Positions 8,038 through 18,579 are shown, counted from the stretch's first letter. The stretch is DNA of 64,000 nt from Bacteroides sp. (GCF_028690125.1 NZ_JAQVBV010000002.1:1-64000), one strand, 5' to 3'. The notes: generated by a model from the letters alone, not told the origin. Numbers and translations are program-made.

Positions 8038-9099
8038 ATGAAAAAGATTTTAAAAGTTTTGACTTGGATGATAGGCTGCCTAATAGGACTGATTGTCATA
8101 CTATTACTATCTATCTGGATTTACAGCGGAAACACACCGGAAGGTAAAACATTGATAGCCCAAAAGGGGGATATGAAAATCGGCGGAATAAAACAGGGAT
8201 ATTTTATCCGGAGTGAAAATGAACGCAATCCTGTGATTCTGTTTTTGCATGGTGGTCCGGGAAGTCCTGAGCTGCCAATGATTAAGGATACGCAACTTGA
8301 ACAATATTTCACTGTTTGCTATTGGGATCAACGGGGAGCAGGTATGACTTTCAGTTCGGATACCGATCCTGCGACGATGACTATTGATCAGTTTGTGGAA
8401 GATACCCGCCAGATGACTGACTCACTTCGGAAGTGGTATGGTATGGAGAAAATATACCTGATGGGGCATTCGTGGGGTTCATATCTGGGAATAAAAACGA
8501 TTGAAAAATATCCCGAACTTTATCATGCATATATCGGTATCGGACAGGTATGCAACCAATTGGAGTCGGAGCGACAAGCTTATGATTACATTGTATCCGA
8601 GGCCCGCAAAGCAGATGATAAGAAAACCATTGAGGCTTTTGAACTGTACGATAAGTATGCAGATGATTTTCCATCTAATGATTATTTGTTGAAAGTACGC
8701 ACTAATTCGATGAACAAATATGGAGTGGGAATCAAGCATAAGGATATTTCTATGTTCGATATTGCCATCGATCTGCTTTATTATCGGGGTTATACTTTGG
8801 AAGATAAACTAAATTACTTACAAGGAACCATGTTTTCGCTCAACAATATGTTTCATCGAATCATAGAGGATAATCTATTTGAAACTTCAACCCGTTTTGA
8901 GATTCCGGTTTATATTCTTCAGGGAAAGTATGATTACCAGGTCTCTTATCAATTGGCTAAAGAATATTCAGATTCGATTGATGCACCCAAAAAGGATTTT
9001 TTTACTTTCGAAGAGTCAGCTCATTCGCCCAATCTGGAAGAACCGCAGCGGTTTGTCGAGATAGTTAAATCAATTGCTTATAATCACGATGCCAACTAA
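8038..9099 (+). CDS. Membrane-anchored alpha/beta hydrolase (proline iminopeptidase-like)
   Basis: The 353-residue protein has one N-terminal hydrophobic helix (about 8-29, WMIGCLIGLIVILLLSIWIY) that acts as an uncleaved signal or anchor. The hydrolase domain follows: HGGPGSPE, the oxyanion-region motif typical of prolyl iminopeptidases; WDQRGAGMT; and the nucleophile elbow GHSWGS with Ser145. Asp299 (KYDYQ) and His329 (SAHSP) complete a plausible catalytic triad. A helical cap lies about 185-265. The family includes aminopeptidases and esterases, so the substrate is open; location outside the cytoplasm is likely from the anchor. The 3' end overlaps the next gene by 11 bases. Confidence 0.85.
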   Translation: MKKILKVLTWMIGCLIGLIVILLLSIWIYSGNTPEGKTLIAQKGDMKIGGIKQGYFIRSENERNPVILFLHGGPGSPELPMIKDTQLEQYFTVCYWDQRGAGMTFSSDTDPATMTIDQFVEDTRQMTDSLRKWYGMEKIYLMGHSWGSYLGIKTIEKYPELYHAYIGIGQVCNQLESERQAYDYIVSEARKADDKKTIEAFELYDKYADDFPSNDYLLKVRTNSMNKYGVGIKHKDISMFDIAIDLLYYRGYTLEDKLNYLQGTMFSLNNMFHRIIEDNLFETSTRFEIPVYILQGKYDYQVSYQLAKEYSDSIDAPKKDFFTFEESAHSPNLEEPQRFVEIVKSIAYNHDAN

Positions 9100-9847
9100 T
9101 GCTATTGTCAGAGGATCGGTAATGTGGAACTTATGGCATGGTTGCCATAAGCTGAGTCCGGGTTGCAAACATTGTTATGTTTTTCGTGGCGATGCCAAAC
9201 GGGGTATTGATAGTTCCGTAGTTACACAGACAAAGAATTTCGACCTGCCCATACGCAAGAAGCGGAACGGTGATTACAAAATTCCACCGGGAACACTGGT
9301 ATATACCTGCTTCACTTCTGACTTTTTTGTCGAAGATGCAGACAAATGGCGTGCTGAGGCGTGGGAGATGATGAAACTACGAAGTGATCTTAACTTTTTA
9401 ATGATTACCAAACGTATCAACCGTTTCGACCAGTGCCTGCCTAACGATTGGGGCGATGGATATGATAATGTAACGATCTGCTGTACGGTTGAGAATCAAG
9501 TATGTGCCGATTACCGTTTGCCTATATATAAAGTATCTCCCATTAAACATAAGGTCATTATCTGTGAACCACTTTTAGAGAAAATTGATTTACGGCCTTT
9601 TGATATTGGCGGATGGATCGAGCAAGTGGTGGTTGGCGGAGAATCGGGTAATGAAGCCCGTCCATGTGATTTTGACTGGGTGATGGATCTTCACAATGTA
9701 TGCGTGGATAGTAATATTGCATTTTGGTTTAAGCAAACCGGGGCCAAGTTTGTGAAAGATGACAAGTTATATAGTATCAAACGCCAATTTCAGCATTCAC
9801 AAGCACGTAAAGCAAATATAAACCTAGAATGGCATAAAAGTAGATAG
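9089..9847 (+). CDS. DUF5131 (phage Gp37/Gp68-like) protein
   Basis: I chose the ATG at 9089, which overlaps the hydrolase stop by 11 bases; an upstream in-frame TTG (9074) and a downstream ATG (9122) are alternatives. The 252-residue product begins with the family motif WNLWHGCHKLSPGCKHCYVF, a C-x6-C-x2-C cluster resembling radical-SAM-like iron-sulfur sites. Other family-type motifs are LMITKR, TICCTVENQ, HKVIICEPLL, VVGGESGNEARPCDFDW and WFKQTG. Members occur in phages and bacteria and no reaction is firmly established. The overlap suggests expression together with the hydrolase; a joint function is not evident. Confidence 0.8.
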   Translation: MPTNAIVRGSVMWNLWHGCHKLSPGCKHCYVFRGDAKRGIDSSVVTQTKNFDLPIRKKRNGDYKIPPGTLVYTCFTSDFFVEDADKWRAEAWEMMKLRSDLNFLMITKRINRFDQCLPNDWGDGYDNVTICCTVENQVCADYRLPIYKVSPIKHKVIICEPLLEKIDLRPFDIGGWIEQVVVGGESGNEARPCDFDWVMDLHNVCVDSNIAFWFKQTGAKFVKDDKLYSIKRQFQHSQARKANINLEWHKSR

Positions 9848-10157
9848 TGATTAGTACTTATAAAACTCTAACAAAAATAAGCAATAACAACTCATTTATG
9901 GCATATTTTACATAATGTCAATACAAAAGCATAAATATCTTTTATTTTGTTATATTTTTACGCACTTTCATATCTTTACGCAGAAAAAACAAGCCTATTA
10001 ATTAGCTAAAAATTAGTCAAAGTTTCCTTTTCATTAATAAAAGAACAATAGGTTTATCAACTAGCTATTGGATTTCCTCCTCTTTTCTGTATATTTGCGC
10101 CCGCATTTTCGTTTTATACAAGAAAGTTATTCAAAAATTAATAAACCGATAAAATCA
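9848..10157. other. AT-rich intergenic region upstream of fabH-like gene
   Basis: These 310 bases hold no supported gene. They contain a direct repeat TTTACGCA at 9957-9964 and 9975-9982, 18 bases apart, and the promoter annotated at 10068-10097. I see no clear terminator after the DUF5131 gene. Confidence 0.5.
10068..10097 (+). promoter_or_regulatory. Promoter of the fabH-like gene
   Basis: TATATTTG at 10090-10097 fits the -7 consensus, and TTG at 10068-10070 lies 19 bases upstream as a partial -33 box. The predicted start near 10102 leaves a leader of about 55 bases before the ATG at 10158. Confidence 0.6.
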
Positions 10158-11168
10158 ATGCAGACAATAAATGCAGTAATCACAGGAGTTGGAGGATATG
10201 TGCCCGATTACATCTTAACCAATGATGAAATCTCTAAAATGGTAGATACTACTGACGAATGGATCATGGGACGCATTGGTGTAAAAGAGAGACATATTCT
10301 GAAGGAAAAAGGTCTTGGCACTTCATATATAGCTCGTAAAGCTGTAAAACAATTGCTACAACGTACCCAATCTCGCCCTGAAGATATTGATTTGGTGATT
10401 GTCGCTACTACCACTCCCGATTATCGGTTACCCTCGACCGCTTCCATCTTATGCGATAAACTGGAACTGAGAAATGCTTTTGCTTTTGATATGCAAGCTG
10501 TCTGTAGTGGCTTCCTTTACGCTTTAGAAACGGCAGCAAACTTTATCCGCTCAGGAAAATATAAAAAAGTAATCATAGTAGGAGCTGATAAAATGTCGTC
10601 GATAGTAGATTATACAGATCGTGCGACTTGTCCGATTTTTGCCGACGGCGGTGCAGCTTTCATGCTTGAACCTACAACAGAAAATTTAGGTGTTATGGAC
10701 TCTGTCCTGAGAACAGATGGAAAAGGATTGCCTTTTTTGCATATAAAAGCAGGTGGGTCTGTATGCGAGTCGTCTCATTATACATTGGATAATCATATGC
10801 ACTATATCTATCAGGAAGGACGTACAGTATTCAAGTATGCCGTAGCTAATATGTCGAGTGCTTGTGAAGCGATTATTGAGAGGAACGAATTAAACAAAGA
10901 TGACATTGACTGGGTGATTCCTCATCAAGCAAATCAACGAATCATCAGTGCGGTAACACAACGCCTGGAGGTTCCATCCGAAAAAGTCATGGTTAATATA
11001 GAACGATACGGCAATACGAGTGCAGGCACTCTTCCTCTTTGCATCTGGGATTTTGAAGATAAACTCAAAAAAGGCGATAATCTGATTTTTACAGCATTTG
11101 GAGCAGGTTTTGCCTGGGGAGCCATTTATGTAAAATGGGGTTATGATGGTAAAAAGAATGATATCTGA
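10158..11168 (+). CDS. fabH: 3-oxoacyl-ACP synthase III (FabH-like)
   Basis: This is a ketoacyl-ACP synthase of the thiolase fold, which condenses an acyl-CoA with malonyl-ACP to start fatty acid synthesis. I start it at the ATG at 10158; the frame is open further upstream but without family similarity, and the promoter box at 10090 lies inside that extension. The 336-residue product has the catalytic triad Cys116 (AVCSGFLYA), His257 (IPHQANQRI) and Asn287 ([10 protein letters not shown]), plus the early motif [13 protein letters not shown] and [13 protein letters not shown]. It stands alone, without fabD, fabF or acpP nearby. It may therefore be an extra FabH with a preference for a particular starter, such as a branched acyl-CoA; that preference is a guess. 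Confidence 0.9.
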   Translation: MQTINAVITGVGGYVPDYILTNDEISKMVDTTDEWIMGRIGVKERHILKEKGLGTSYIARKAVKQLLQRTQSRPEDIDLVIVATTTPDYRLPSTASILCDKLELRNAFAFDMQAVCSGFLYALETAANFIRSGKYKKVIIVGADKMSSIVDYTDRATCPIFADGGAAFMLEPTTENLGVMDSVLRTDGKGLPFLHIKAGGSVCESSHYTLDNHMHYIYQEGRTVFKYAVANMSSACEAIIERNELNKDDIDWVIPHQANQRIISAVTQRLEVPSEKVMVNIERYGNTSAGTLPLCIWDFEDKLKKGDNLIFTAFGAGFAWGAIYVKWGYDGKKNDI

Positions 11169-11190
11169 TTTTTGACACAAACAAATGGTC

Positions 11191-11454
11191 TCATTTTTCA
11201 GCCCATTCCATAATAATCGGACTTTTCACATTTACCCCCAACAAATGTGCCTTTGCCAGAATATTACGTGCTAATTGTGCTTTATACTTTTCAGGAGCAT
11301 ATCTAAAATAGGCTTCAGCAGCCCGAACATGAGCAGCATCATGAATAGGAAATTCTCTAAGTTCCGGTATACCAAACTCGGAAGTATCAAGTTCTTTACG
11401 TTCATTTGTTGTCAATCGGTCGGATGACATCTTCGAAAAATCGTCCATAATCAA
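11191..11454 (-). CDS. Small conserved hypothetical protein (DUF6582-like)
   Basis: This 87-residue soluble protein is convergent with the fabH-like gene and ends 22 bases from it. It has the pattern SSDRLTTNERKELDTSEFGI, then a short proline-containing stretch, then FPIHDAAHVRAAEAYFRYAP and a helical end. That resembles small proteins described by the 'ppI.D.aHvr.A' motif (DUF6582-type), found free-standing and attached to phage head proteases. Two ATGs (11454 and 11448) are possible. No function can be assigned, and the family link is from memory of the motif. Confidence 0.6.
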   Translation of the reverse strand: MIMDDFSKMSSDRLTTNERKELDTSEFGIPELREFPIHDAAHVRAAEAYFRYAPEKYKAQLARNILAKAHLLGVNVKSPIIMEWAEK

Positions 11455-12142
11455 TACATCTAAATGTTATTATACAGTAATAACAAAAAAGAAGTAGTAT
11501 GGTTATATGTTTTGAGAAAATTAAAGTAAATATGTAATATACAAAATAGTATATTACAATAGATATATCAACATAGAAGAAATAAACTATAGTTTATTTT
11601 TTATCAGTACCAATTTATACAATAAATAAGGATTTATTTACTTTTACTCTTTTAATATCCTGTATTAATTTCCCCGTGCTTTAGATTCGTTTTTTTTCTT
11701 ACTTAGATTTTTTAAAGGTACAAACCTTTATTTGCAAGTAGAGACAGTAGGCATGAGTATGCAGTTATGATAAAAATCGATAAAAAACAGAAGGAATAGC
11801 TCAAATAAGTACTATTATTGCCCAAATACGCACCGAATTCTACAATTGAAGAGCCTACTTTTGTAGGCTGTAATCTAAATAGAAGTAGAATATACAGAAG
11901 TATATTTTTGCTATCAAGAGAACAATCATAAAATGACATAAAATGTTATTCAAACTATTGTGTCGAGAAGAATATATGGCCACGGGACAGGCGTTTGGTT
12001 GCCCTCTGCCTTTTCTCCCCCAAAGGTATAATTAGCCACTCGCCTCCCGTCCCCGGCCTTTCTAAACAGAAAATGAACTGTTTGACGCCTTCATACACTC
12101 CAATCTGAAAGGAGTTATTTTTTCAGTGAAAACAAGTAAAAT
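11455..12142. other. Long AT-rich intergenic region
   Basis: About 690 bases lie between the small hypothetical gene and the next plausible reading frame. The region holds a possible plus-strand -7 box TACTTTTG (11856-11863), which sits inside a short inverted repeat AGCCTA...TAGGCT (11853-11869). It also holds a GC-rich hairpin at 11978-12058 and a weak hairpin CTGAAA...TTTCAG at 12105-12126. Everything else is very AT-rich with no convincing gene. Confidence 0.5.
11978..12058. ncRNA. Candidate structured RNA (GC-rich long hairpin)
   Basis: An 81-base GC-rich island in AT-rich DNA folds into one long hairpin of 19 pairs. GGCC (11978-11981) pairs with 12055-12058, ACGGG (11982-11986) with CCCGT (12046-12050), AGGCG (11989-11993) with CGCCT (12041-12045), and TTTGG (11994-11998) with CCAAA (12020-12024). 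A 2-base bulge lies on one side, and bulges of 4 and 16 bases (12051-12054, 12025-12040) on the other. The strand is uncertain and no clear promoter or terminator abuts it. A long rod with a large internal bulge is reminiscent of 6S-type RNA, but this is only a shape comparison. Confidence 0.35.
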
Positions 12143-12337
12143 ATGAACTTAATTTTGACATTTAAGAAACACTTGTTACTTCTATTCCCAGGCATATGGT
12201 TCTGCGGTATTACATCTTATCCCGAAAAATCAGTTATAAAACTGAAAAAAGTTCCGGAATCCAATAATGATTGTCAGGCAATAAGTACCCTTTATAAAGT
12301 TCCTTATGATATGAAGTGGATAAACAACAAACGCTGA
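12143..12337 (+). CDS. Small open reading frame with signal-like N terminus, uncertain
   Basis: A 64-codon frame starts with a basic, then hydrophobic segment (MNLILTFKKHLLLLFPGIWF) resembling a signal peptide and continues with a charged, unstructured-looking tail. It ends 116 bases before the large multi-PAS kinase gene. It could be a real small secreted peptide, or the relic of an N-terminal sensor fragment once linked to a kinase. I do not recognise a family, and the coding evidence is weak. Confidence 0.25.
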   Translation: MNLILTFKKHLLLLFPGIWFCGITSYPEKSVIKLKKVPESNNDCQAISTLYKVPYDMKWINNKR

Positions 12338-12453
12338 GAAAGGTTTCTCCTGCTAAGTCAGTGATGGGATATCCGTATGAACTACACAGTATAATTATGA
12401 AAGCAAACAACATTTTCTTGGAAAATAAATAATGGAAACAACAATATATCATC

Positions 12454-15400
12454 ATGAATAAACGACCGTACTACCAAACTTGGATGACTATTGTCTATGA
12501 CAAGTCTTTAAAAATTGTTGATATCATCAATCCACAACATTGCACGTTCTTACAAATTAATGAAGAGGATTTAATTGGTAAGTATACAAATAATTTAGAG
12601 GAAATAACTGATGATTCTAACAAAGACTCTGCAGCCATTATTGTGAAAAATGTACATAAAGCATACTATGAAAATCATAATGTTTATTTTGAATATGCTA
12701 CAACACATAAAGATGGCACAGTGACATATGCAATTTGTTATGCTGAAAAAGGTCCCGATGAATTATTGTATGTTAATATTATCAGAATAGACGAGGAGAA
12801 TATATTTGAGGCACGCGAAGGTTTTACCAACTATGTATGTGACGTAACGATGAACAACATCTCGGTAGGAGTTGCGATGCGACATATTGCTGAGAATGGA
12901 GAAAAAAAATATATTCTTTTCAATGATGTAGCAAAATTATTTTTTGAAAGTGAAGATGTATTACAATCGCAGTATTGGAACCAGGCAGAGGATGATGCTG
13001 CTGACGAGAAAGCGATGCAATTGCAAGAGCCACTCAAACTAGAAAAAGTAATACGGGATGAACAAGGTAATGTGTCTCGTTGGTTAGTGCTGACCAAAAA
13101 GAAGATAAGCAGTAGAGCAACAGGACATTACATCATCACTACTATCATTGATATCACAAAACGTCGCCAGAACGAGATTTTGCTTGAACAACAATTTACT
13201 TTGCTCGACTCGATGTACAAAAATATACCCATCGGCATTGTCATCTACGATAAGAATGGACGTTTGGTGTCTTTAAACCAAATGTGTATGGACATTTTCG
13301 GTATCGATGACAAGAACAGTGTCTTGGGTATTAATATCTTCGAAGAACCGAATACGCCGGATAGAATTAAAGAAAAAGTAAAAAGTGGTGAAGATACACA
13401 GTTTGAGGTAGTTTATGATTTTGAACTGGCAGATGATGTTTACTACGCCACATCCTTACGGGAGAAGAAACTCCTATCGTTCAAGGAATCTATCATACGC
13501 AACAAAGAGGGCAAAATAGATGGATATTTGCAAATCTGTGAAGATATCACCGAAAAAAAAATAAGAGAGAAATTACTGATAGAAACAGGAATCAAATTTT
13601 CTACTATCTTTAATTCAATATCTAGTGGAATAGAGATCTACGACAAAGACGGAGTACTGATTGATTGCAATGATTATGATTTAAAAATATTCGGTATAGA
13701 ACATAAAGAAGACCTTATTCATAGTAATATTACCCTCGATAATAATCCTAATTTTCCTACCGAAAGTCTGGAGAGACTTAAAAATGGTGAGAATGTTTAT
13801 CTGAGTATAACCTATGATTTTGATTTGGTAAGAACTACCCAATATTACCCGACCACGCGAAAAGAACGAATATTTCTGGAGATCAAAGCGGCACCAATGT
13901 TCACGGATACTCATGAGTTGATCGGATACGTGGTGGAAATGAATGATGTTACACTTGTGAAAGAACAGGAGGCGAAACTTTTCGAATCGCACCGTAATCT
14001 CATACTGGCACTAAATGCAGGGCATGTTTCCATTTGGAAATATAATATAAAGGAAAAAAACTTTGTCTCAATACTCGGCAACTCTATAGCTGGTAACGGC
14101 CTCTCTTATGAAAAAGTCAATGCTATTTTACACCCGGAAGATCGTCGGATAATGCAGAAGACTTTTGCTGATTTGATCTCAGGAAAACAAGAGAATGGAG
14201 GATTTACTCTTCGTTACTATGAGAATGGAGATTATCAGTATTATGAGAGTGAAATGAGTGTACACAAAGATATGTTTGGAAATACAGACTATATCATAGG
14301 ATCACAACGGGATGTTACTGATAAGTGCTTAAAACAAAAGGAACTGCGACATGCGCATAAGAGTCTGGATATGGTGATGGAAGCAGCCAATATGCTAGCA
14401 TGGGATTATGACTTGTTCACTAAAAAACATCATATTCTTTATGGAAACCGATTATTGGAAAAACATTCGGGAATAAAAGAGAATAGATCCAATTCACACC
14501 CTGAGGATTTTAAAAAATACAATGCTCTATTACAACAGATAATAGTAGGAGAAATAGAACAGGGCTCGGTGGAAATGCGTATAAAAGATGATGGAAATGA
14601 TTTTTATTATACTTTTGAACACACCATTTCAGGTGTCAAAAATGCCGAAGGTGAAATAGTAGGACTAATCGGGTCGATGTATGATATTACCGAACAGCGT
14701 AGAAAAGAAGATGAATTGAGAAGAAGTCGGGAAGATTTAAATCTGGCACTCAAAGCCGGAGACGTTGCGGCCTGGACTTATGATGTCGATAAAAAGATGT
14801 TTTACACTCTTCAAGGTAATGCACTTGTAGGAAGCAGTATTACTATGGAAAAAAATCAATCATCAATTCATCCGGACGATTTAGCAATACAGAAGGAAAT
14901 ATTCACATCTTTGATTAATGATGAACAGCAGTATGCGGAAGCTATATTTAGGTATAAAGATATAAATATAGCAGGTGCTTACCGCTATTATGAGAGCCGT
15001 ATGCTGAGTAAAAAAGAGAATGGAAGAATTGTGGCTATCACAGGCACTCAGAAAGATATAACAAACAGTTATATACATCAGCATGAACTTGAAGAACAAC
15101 ATAAGAAGACAAATCTTATCAACGAAATTTGTAATATTGTTCAGTGGGATTATAATCCGCATACCCATATAATAATTGCATACTCGTCTAATGCTTTATT
15201 TCCGAATCAAAATATAAACTTACAAGAAGATTTAGACAAGTTCTTAGAGTATGTGCACCCTGAAGACAAGGCAATGGCTAGAGAGTTCGTTGAAAACGTT
15301 AATAGCAAAGAACCTGACACAATCCATTTTGAAATGAGAGTATTTGTCCCTCAGGTAGAAGAATATAGATATTTGGTATATGATGGTATCGCTATAAAAG

Positions 15401-17388
15401 ACAACGAGGAAAATATTATTAAGTATAGTGGAATTCACAGGGATGTAAGCGAGTGGCTGGACATTAATAAAAAACTTGCCGAACAGAACAACACAAATAA
15501 CTTGATTTTAAATAATATTAATTCTGGTCTGGTATATATAGATGCCAATTATAAGGTAAAATGGTCAAATTTGGATGCTTTTCCCGAAATGGCTTCTAAG
15601 CTGGAAATTAATAATTATATCGCAGGTCATTATTGGGATTGTTCCTTGGAGGGAGGATACGAGAAACAGCATGAATGCATGGTTAGAGCGGCTATCAACA
15701 CTAAAAAGGTTCAATACAAGGAGTTTACATACGGTGAAGAATTAATCATTGATGCCACTTCCATACCGGTTTTTAGCAATAATGGCAAAATAGCAGGTGC
15801 TTTGTTCAAAATAAACAATGTTACCGAACGCAAGAAGCTAGACCAAGAACTTAATTATACCAAAGAAGAAACCGAACGTACCAATCAGACTTTGAATGAA
15901 ATAATAGATCGTATTCCGGGCGCAATTTGCATAAAAGATGTCATTGATGATTTGAGGTATGTCAAAGCCAACATGGCATTTTGTAAAATAGTAAACAAAA
16001 GTCAGGAGGAGATTATTGGAAAAACTGACTTTGAAGTTTTCGACAAAGAGATTGCAGAAATTTATCGTCAGCAAGATTTAAAACTAATCAATGGAGAAAA
16101 GATAGTCTCATATGAAAGTAAGCCTGTTATTGACGGGGTACAAGAATATTTGCACGTTACAAAATCCATCATCAAACCTACAAATAGTAAAGCATTAATT
16201 CTTTGTATAGCTATAAATACCACTAGTATATACAAGATAAATGAAGAATTACTTGCCGCTAAGGAAAAGGCTGAGGAGTCGGATAAACTTAAATCTGCAT
16301 TCCTGGCAAATATGAGCCATGAAATACGTACTCCACTCAATGCCATTGTAGGTTTTTCAGGACTACTATTAGAAACTGAGGATATGGAGGAACGAGCTGA
16401 GTTCATAAAAATTATTAATTCCAATAATGACTTGCTATTGCGTCTGATAAATGATATCTTGGATTTATCGAAGCTAGAATCGAAAATGATAAAATTGAAA
16501 TATGAAAGTTTTGATATCGTTTTAACATTCAACGAATTATTTGCACTATTCAAGCAGAAAATGGACAATTCGGAAGTTGAACTTTTAGGTGATAACCCAT
16601 ATGGTGAATGCATTGTGACCCTAGATGAGAATCGCCTTATGCAAGTTTTTACAAACTTTATCACGAACGCTCAAAAATATACGCCATCGGGATATATAAA
16701 AATGGGATATGTTTATGAAAACGGAGGCATAAAAATTTATGTGGAAGATACGGGCATCGGCATAGCCAAAGACAAATACAATAAAGTATTTAAACGTTTT
16801 GAGAAATTGGATAATTTTGCGCAAGGTACCGGATTAGGATTATCCATATGTAAAGCAATTGTAGATATTCAAAAGGGTAACATAGGATTTGAATCGGAAA
16901 AAGGAAAAGGTTCTACATTCTGGGCATGGTTTCCCACCACGGCTAAAATAATAGAAAAAGATATGTTGCCAGTTACAGACTTACATACAGCAGTTACACC
17001 TGATTGCATCTGTGAAAAAGATATTCAAACAAAAAAGTTGAATATTCTTGTGGCAGAGGATAATGATAGTAATTATATGCTTGTAGAAACAATATTAAAG
17101 CACTATAACCTTACACGGGTTTATAATGGGGCAGAGGCTATTGAACTAGCAAAAACAAATATCTATGACGTTATCATTATGGATATGAAGATGCCCGTCA
17201 TGGGTGGATTGGAGGCAACACAAAAAATACGGGAATTTGATAAAAATATAATAATCATTGCAGTAACAGCAAAAGTTTTTGATGTAGATCGAAATGCGAC
17301 AATTGCTGCAGGATGTAATTCTTTTATTACAAAGCCATTAAAGCGTAAAGAACTTATAGAAGCAATTAATAATTGTATCATTTTATAA
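12454..17388 (+). CDS. Large soluble multi-PAS hybrid histidine kinase/response regulator
   Basis: The 1644-residue protein has no membrane helix or signal peptide. Residues 1 to about 1255 are a chain of PAS/PAC domains, nine or ten by my count. They are recognisable from repeated PAC endings such as [36 protein letters not shown] and [11 protein letters not shown], several joined by short coiled coils. The kinase follows: H-box [16 protein letters not shown] with His1289, N-box [12 protein letters not shown]1 box VEDTGIGI and G2 box [10 protein letters not shown]-terminal receiver (about 1528-1640) has phosphoacceptor Asp1577 ([12 protein letters not shown]), Thr at AVTAK and Lys at ITKPLK. 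There is no DNA-binding domain, so the signal must leave through another protein. PAS domains 5 and 7 ([17 protein letters not shown] type) look like internal duplications. Confidence 0.93.
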   Translation: MNKRPYYQTWMTIVYDKSLKIVDIINPQHCTFLQINEEDLIGKYTNNLEEITDDSNKDSAAIIVKNVHKAYYENHNVYFEYATTHKDGTVTYAICYAEKGPDELLYVNIIRIDEENIFEAREGFTNYVCDVTMNNISVGVAMRHIAENGEKKYILFNDVAKLFFESEDVLQSQYWNQAEDDAADEKAMQLQEPLKLEKVIRDEQGNVSRWLVLTKKKISSRATGHYIITTIIDITKRRQNEILLEQQFTLLDSMYKNIPIGIVIYDKNGRLVSLNQMCMDIFGIDDKNSVLGINIFEEPNTPDRIKEKVKSGEDTQFEVVYDFELADDVYYATSLREKKLLSFKESIIRNKEGKIDGYLQICEDITEKKIREKLLIETGIKFSTIFNSISSGIEIYDKDGVLIDCNDYDLKIFGIEHKEDLIHSNITLDNNPNFPTESLERLKNGENVYLSITYDFDLVRTTQYYPTTRKERIFLEIKAAPMFTDTHELIGYVVEMNDVTLVKEQEAKLFESHRNLILALNAGHVSIWKYNIKEKNFVSILGNSIAGNGLSYEKVNAILHPEDRRIMQKTFADLISGKQENGGFTLRYYENGDYQYYESEMSVHKDMFGNTDYIIGSQRDVTDKCLKQKELRHAHKSLDMVMEAANMLAWDYDLFTKKHHILYGNRLLEKHSGIKENRSNSHPEDFKKYNALLQQIIVGEIEQGSVEMRIKDDGNDFYYTFEHTISGVKNAEGEIVGLIGSMYDITEQRRKEDELRRSREDLNLALKAGDVAAWTYDVDKKMFYTLQGNALVGSSITMEKNQSSIHPDDLAIQKEIFTSLINDEQQYAEAIFRYKDINIAGAYRYYESRMLSKKENGRIVAITGTQKDITNSYIHQHELEEQHKKTNLINEICNIVQWDYNPHTHIIIAYSSNALFPNQNINLQEDLDKFLEYVHPEDKAMAREFVENVNSKEPDTIHFEMRVFVPQVEEYRYLVYDGIAIKDNEENIIKYSGIHRDVSEWLDINKKLAEQNNTNNLILNNINSGLVYIDANYKVKWSNLDAFPEMASKLEINNYIAGHYWDCSLEGGYEKQHECMVRAAINTKKVQYKEFTYGEELIIDATSIPVFSNNGKIAGALFKINNVTERKKLDQELNYTKEETERTNQTLNEIIDRIPGAICIKDVIDDLRYVKANMAFCKIVNKSQEEIIGKTDFEVFDKEIAEIYRQQDLKLINGEKIVSYESKPVIDGVQEYLHVTKSIIKPTNSKALILCIAINTTSIYKINEELLAAKEKAEESDKLKSAFLANMSHEIRTPLNAIVGFSGLLLETEDMEERAEFIKIINSNNDLLLRLINDILDLSKLESKMIKLKYESFDIVLTFNELFALFKQKMDNSEVELLGDNPYGECIVTLDENRLMQVFTNFITNAQKYTPSGYIKMGYVYENGGIKIYVEDTGIGIAKDKYNKVFKRFEKLDNFAQGTGLGLSICKAIVDIQKGNIGFESEKGKGSTFWAWFPTTAKIIEKDMLPVTDLHTAVTPDCICEKDIQTKKLNILVAEDNDSNYMLVETILKHYNLTRVYNGAEAIELAKTNIYDVIIMDMKMPVMGGLEATQKIREFDKNIIIIAVTAKVFDVDRNATIAAGCNSFITKPLKRKELIEAINNCIIL

Positions 17389-17542
17389 CATTTTCATTCG
17401 TATGATGATGTTTCAAAATTGATGACTGCTATTATGCCGTTTTATCATTATACGGACCTAACTGATATTTTCCAGATGCTAAATATAGCTAAATAAGTGT
17501 TCCATATTAAAGGCTAGATTCTGGAATATGAAGGAAAGTCTT

Positions 17543-17550
17543 TATTTTTG
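17543..17550 (+). promoter_or_regulatory. Promoter -7 box of the AraC-type gene
   Basis: TATTTTTG at 17543-17550 fits the TAnnTTTG consensus 19 bases below a weak -33 box (TTCTG, 17519-17523). The start would be near 17555, giving a leader of about 15 bases. Confidence 0.5.
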
Positions 17551-17569
17551 TACTGATACTTAATAAAAA

Positions 17570-18466
17570 ATGAAAAGTAAAAAACATATTGAGAAACTAT
17601 GTATACACGAACAACCTGAATGCAAGTTTTTCTCTCCTATTTTCCCTGTAGGTTTTGAAGATATTTACTTATCCAAAGCTAATACCATATTTACCCATAA
17701 CACAAATGACAATTATATGTTATTCGTAATGTCTGGAAAAGTTGCATTAAGTTACTGCGAATATCATAATAAAATTTTTGAATCGGGTGATATGTTTTTC
17801 TTTCCTAAAAATATGGAATTTCGAGGTCTTGTAATGGAACCTGCACATCTGGCTCTTCTAAAATATAATAACATAAAATTTCCTTGTATGGAAGATGGTA
17901 TACGAAGACTTTTAAAGAAAAAGAAAGAAGGTCACTATGAATGGGATAAAATAAGAATAAAGGATGAACTGAAACGAGCTATTGAGGAGCTAATTCATTA
18001 CCGTAAATCAGGACTTTCATGCAATCATATTTATCTGATTAAAGCACAAGAAATTTATCTGATATTCAAACACTTTTACACGGATGAAGAGCGGATACCA
18101 GTATTTCTTCCATTCATTGGTCAAAATCCTATTTTTGCAGAAGCTGTAATGTCTAATTACACATTAGTAAAAACAGCCGAAGAGCTAGCAAGTCTTTTGG
18201 GATATGGTATTAAAACTTTCCGCGAGTTATTCAAAATCAATTTTGGAGAAACTCCTTATAAATGGATGCAGCAACAAATAGCTCATCAAATTAAAGGAAA
18301 GTTAATGAAAAAGGAAATTCCTTTGAAACAAATAATGTTTGAACACAAATTTTCTACCACTTCACATTTCACAACTTTCTGTAGAAAGCATTTAGGAGGA
18401 ACTCCGATGGAGATACGTAACGGAGAAAAAGCAAAGGAAATTTCACTTATACAAAAAAGCAAATAA
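17570..18466 (+). CDS. AraC-family transcriptional regulator
   Basis: This 298-residue regulator has an N-terminal cupin-like sensing domain (about 30-110; VMSGKVALSYCEY and FESGDMFFFPKNMEF mark the barrel). Its C-terminal AraC helix-turn-helix pair (about 195-285) has a first helix region TAEELASLLGYGIKTFRELF and a second around EIPLKQIMFEHKFSTTSHFTTFCRKHLGGTP. The closing GGTPMEIRN matches the usual G-x-P-x-x-x-R end. It lies 181 bases after the multi-PAS kinase with its own promoter and about 950 bases before the PTS-like permease gene, so either could be functionally linked. The target is not shown by the sequence. Confidence 0.88.
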   Translation: MKSKKHIEKLCIHEQPECKFFSPIFPVGFEDIYLSKANTIFTHNTNDNYMLFVMSGKVALSYCEYHNKIFESGDMFFFPKNMEFRGLVMEPAHLALLKYNNIKFPCMEDGIRRLLKKKKEGHYEWDKIRIKDELKRAIEELIHYRKSGLSCNHIYLIKAQEIYLIFKHFYTDEERIPVFLPFIGQNPIFAEAVMSNYTLVKTAEELASLLGYGIKTFRELFKINFGETPYKWMQQQIAHQIKGKLMKKEIPLKQIMFEHKFSTTSHFTTFCRKHLGGTPMEIRNGEKAKEISLIQKSK

Positions 18467-18579
18467 GTACAAAGGAGAATGAAATCATAAAGTGCCCAGC
18501 AAGACTTTTCTTCAAAGTAGGTTTTCGTTTATGTTCTTATTGAACTGGTTTATATTATAAAGCCAAGAGTCAAAAATGA

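Noticed and set aside
10068..10157. N-terminal extension of the fabH-like protein
   Set aside because: The frame is open, but the added residues do not resemble FabH and the predicted promoter box lies inside them, so the ATG at 10158 is preferred.
12021..12028. TACCTTTG on the minus strand as a working promoter
   Set aside because: It lies inside the GC-rich hairpin with no TTTG at -33 and no gene suitably placed downstream; kept only as a remark on possible promoter mimicry.
16068..16664. 198-codon minus-strand open frame opposite the multi-PAS kinase
   Set aside because: It lies antisense to the strongly supported kinase domain, and its composition (serine/leucine rich) is what the reverse of that coding sequence gives.
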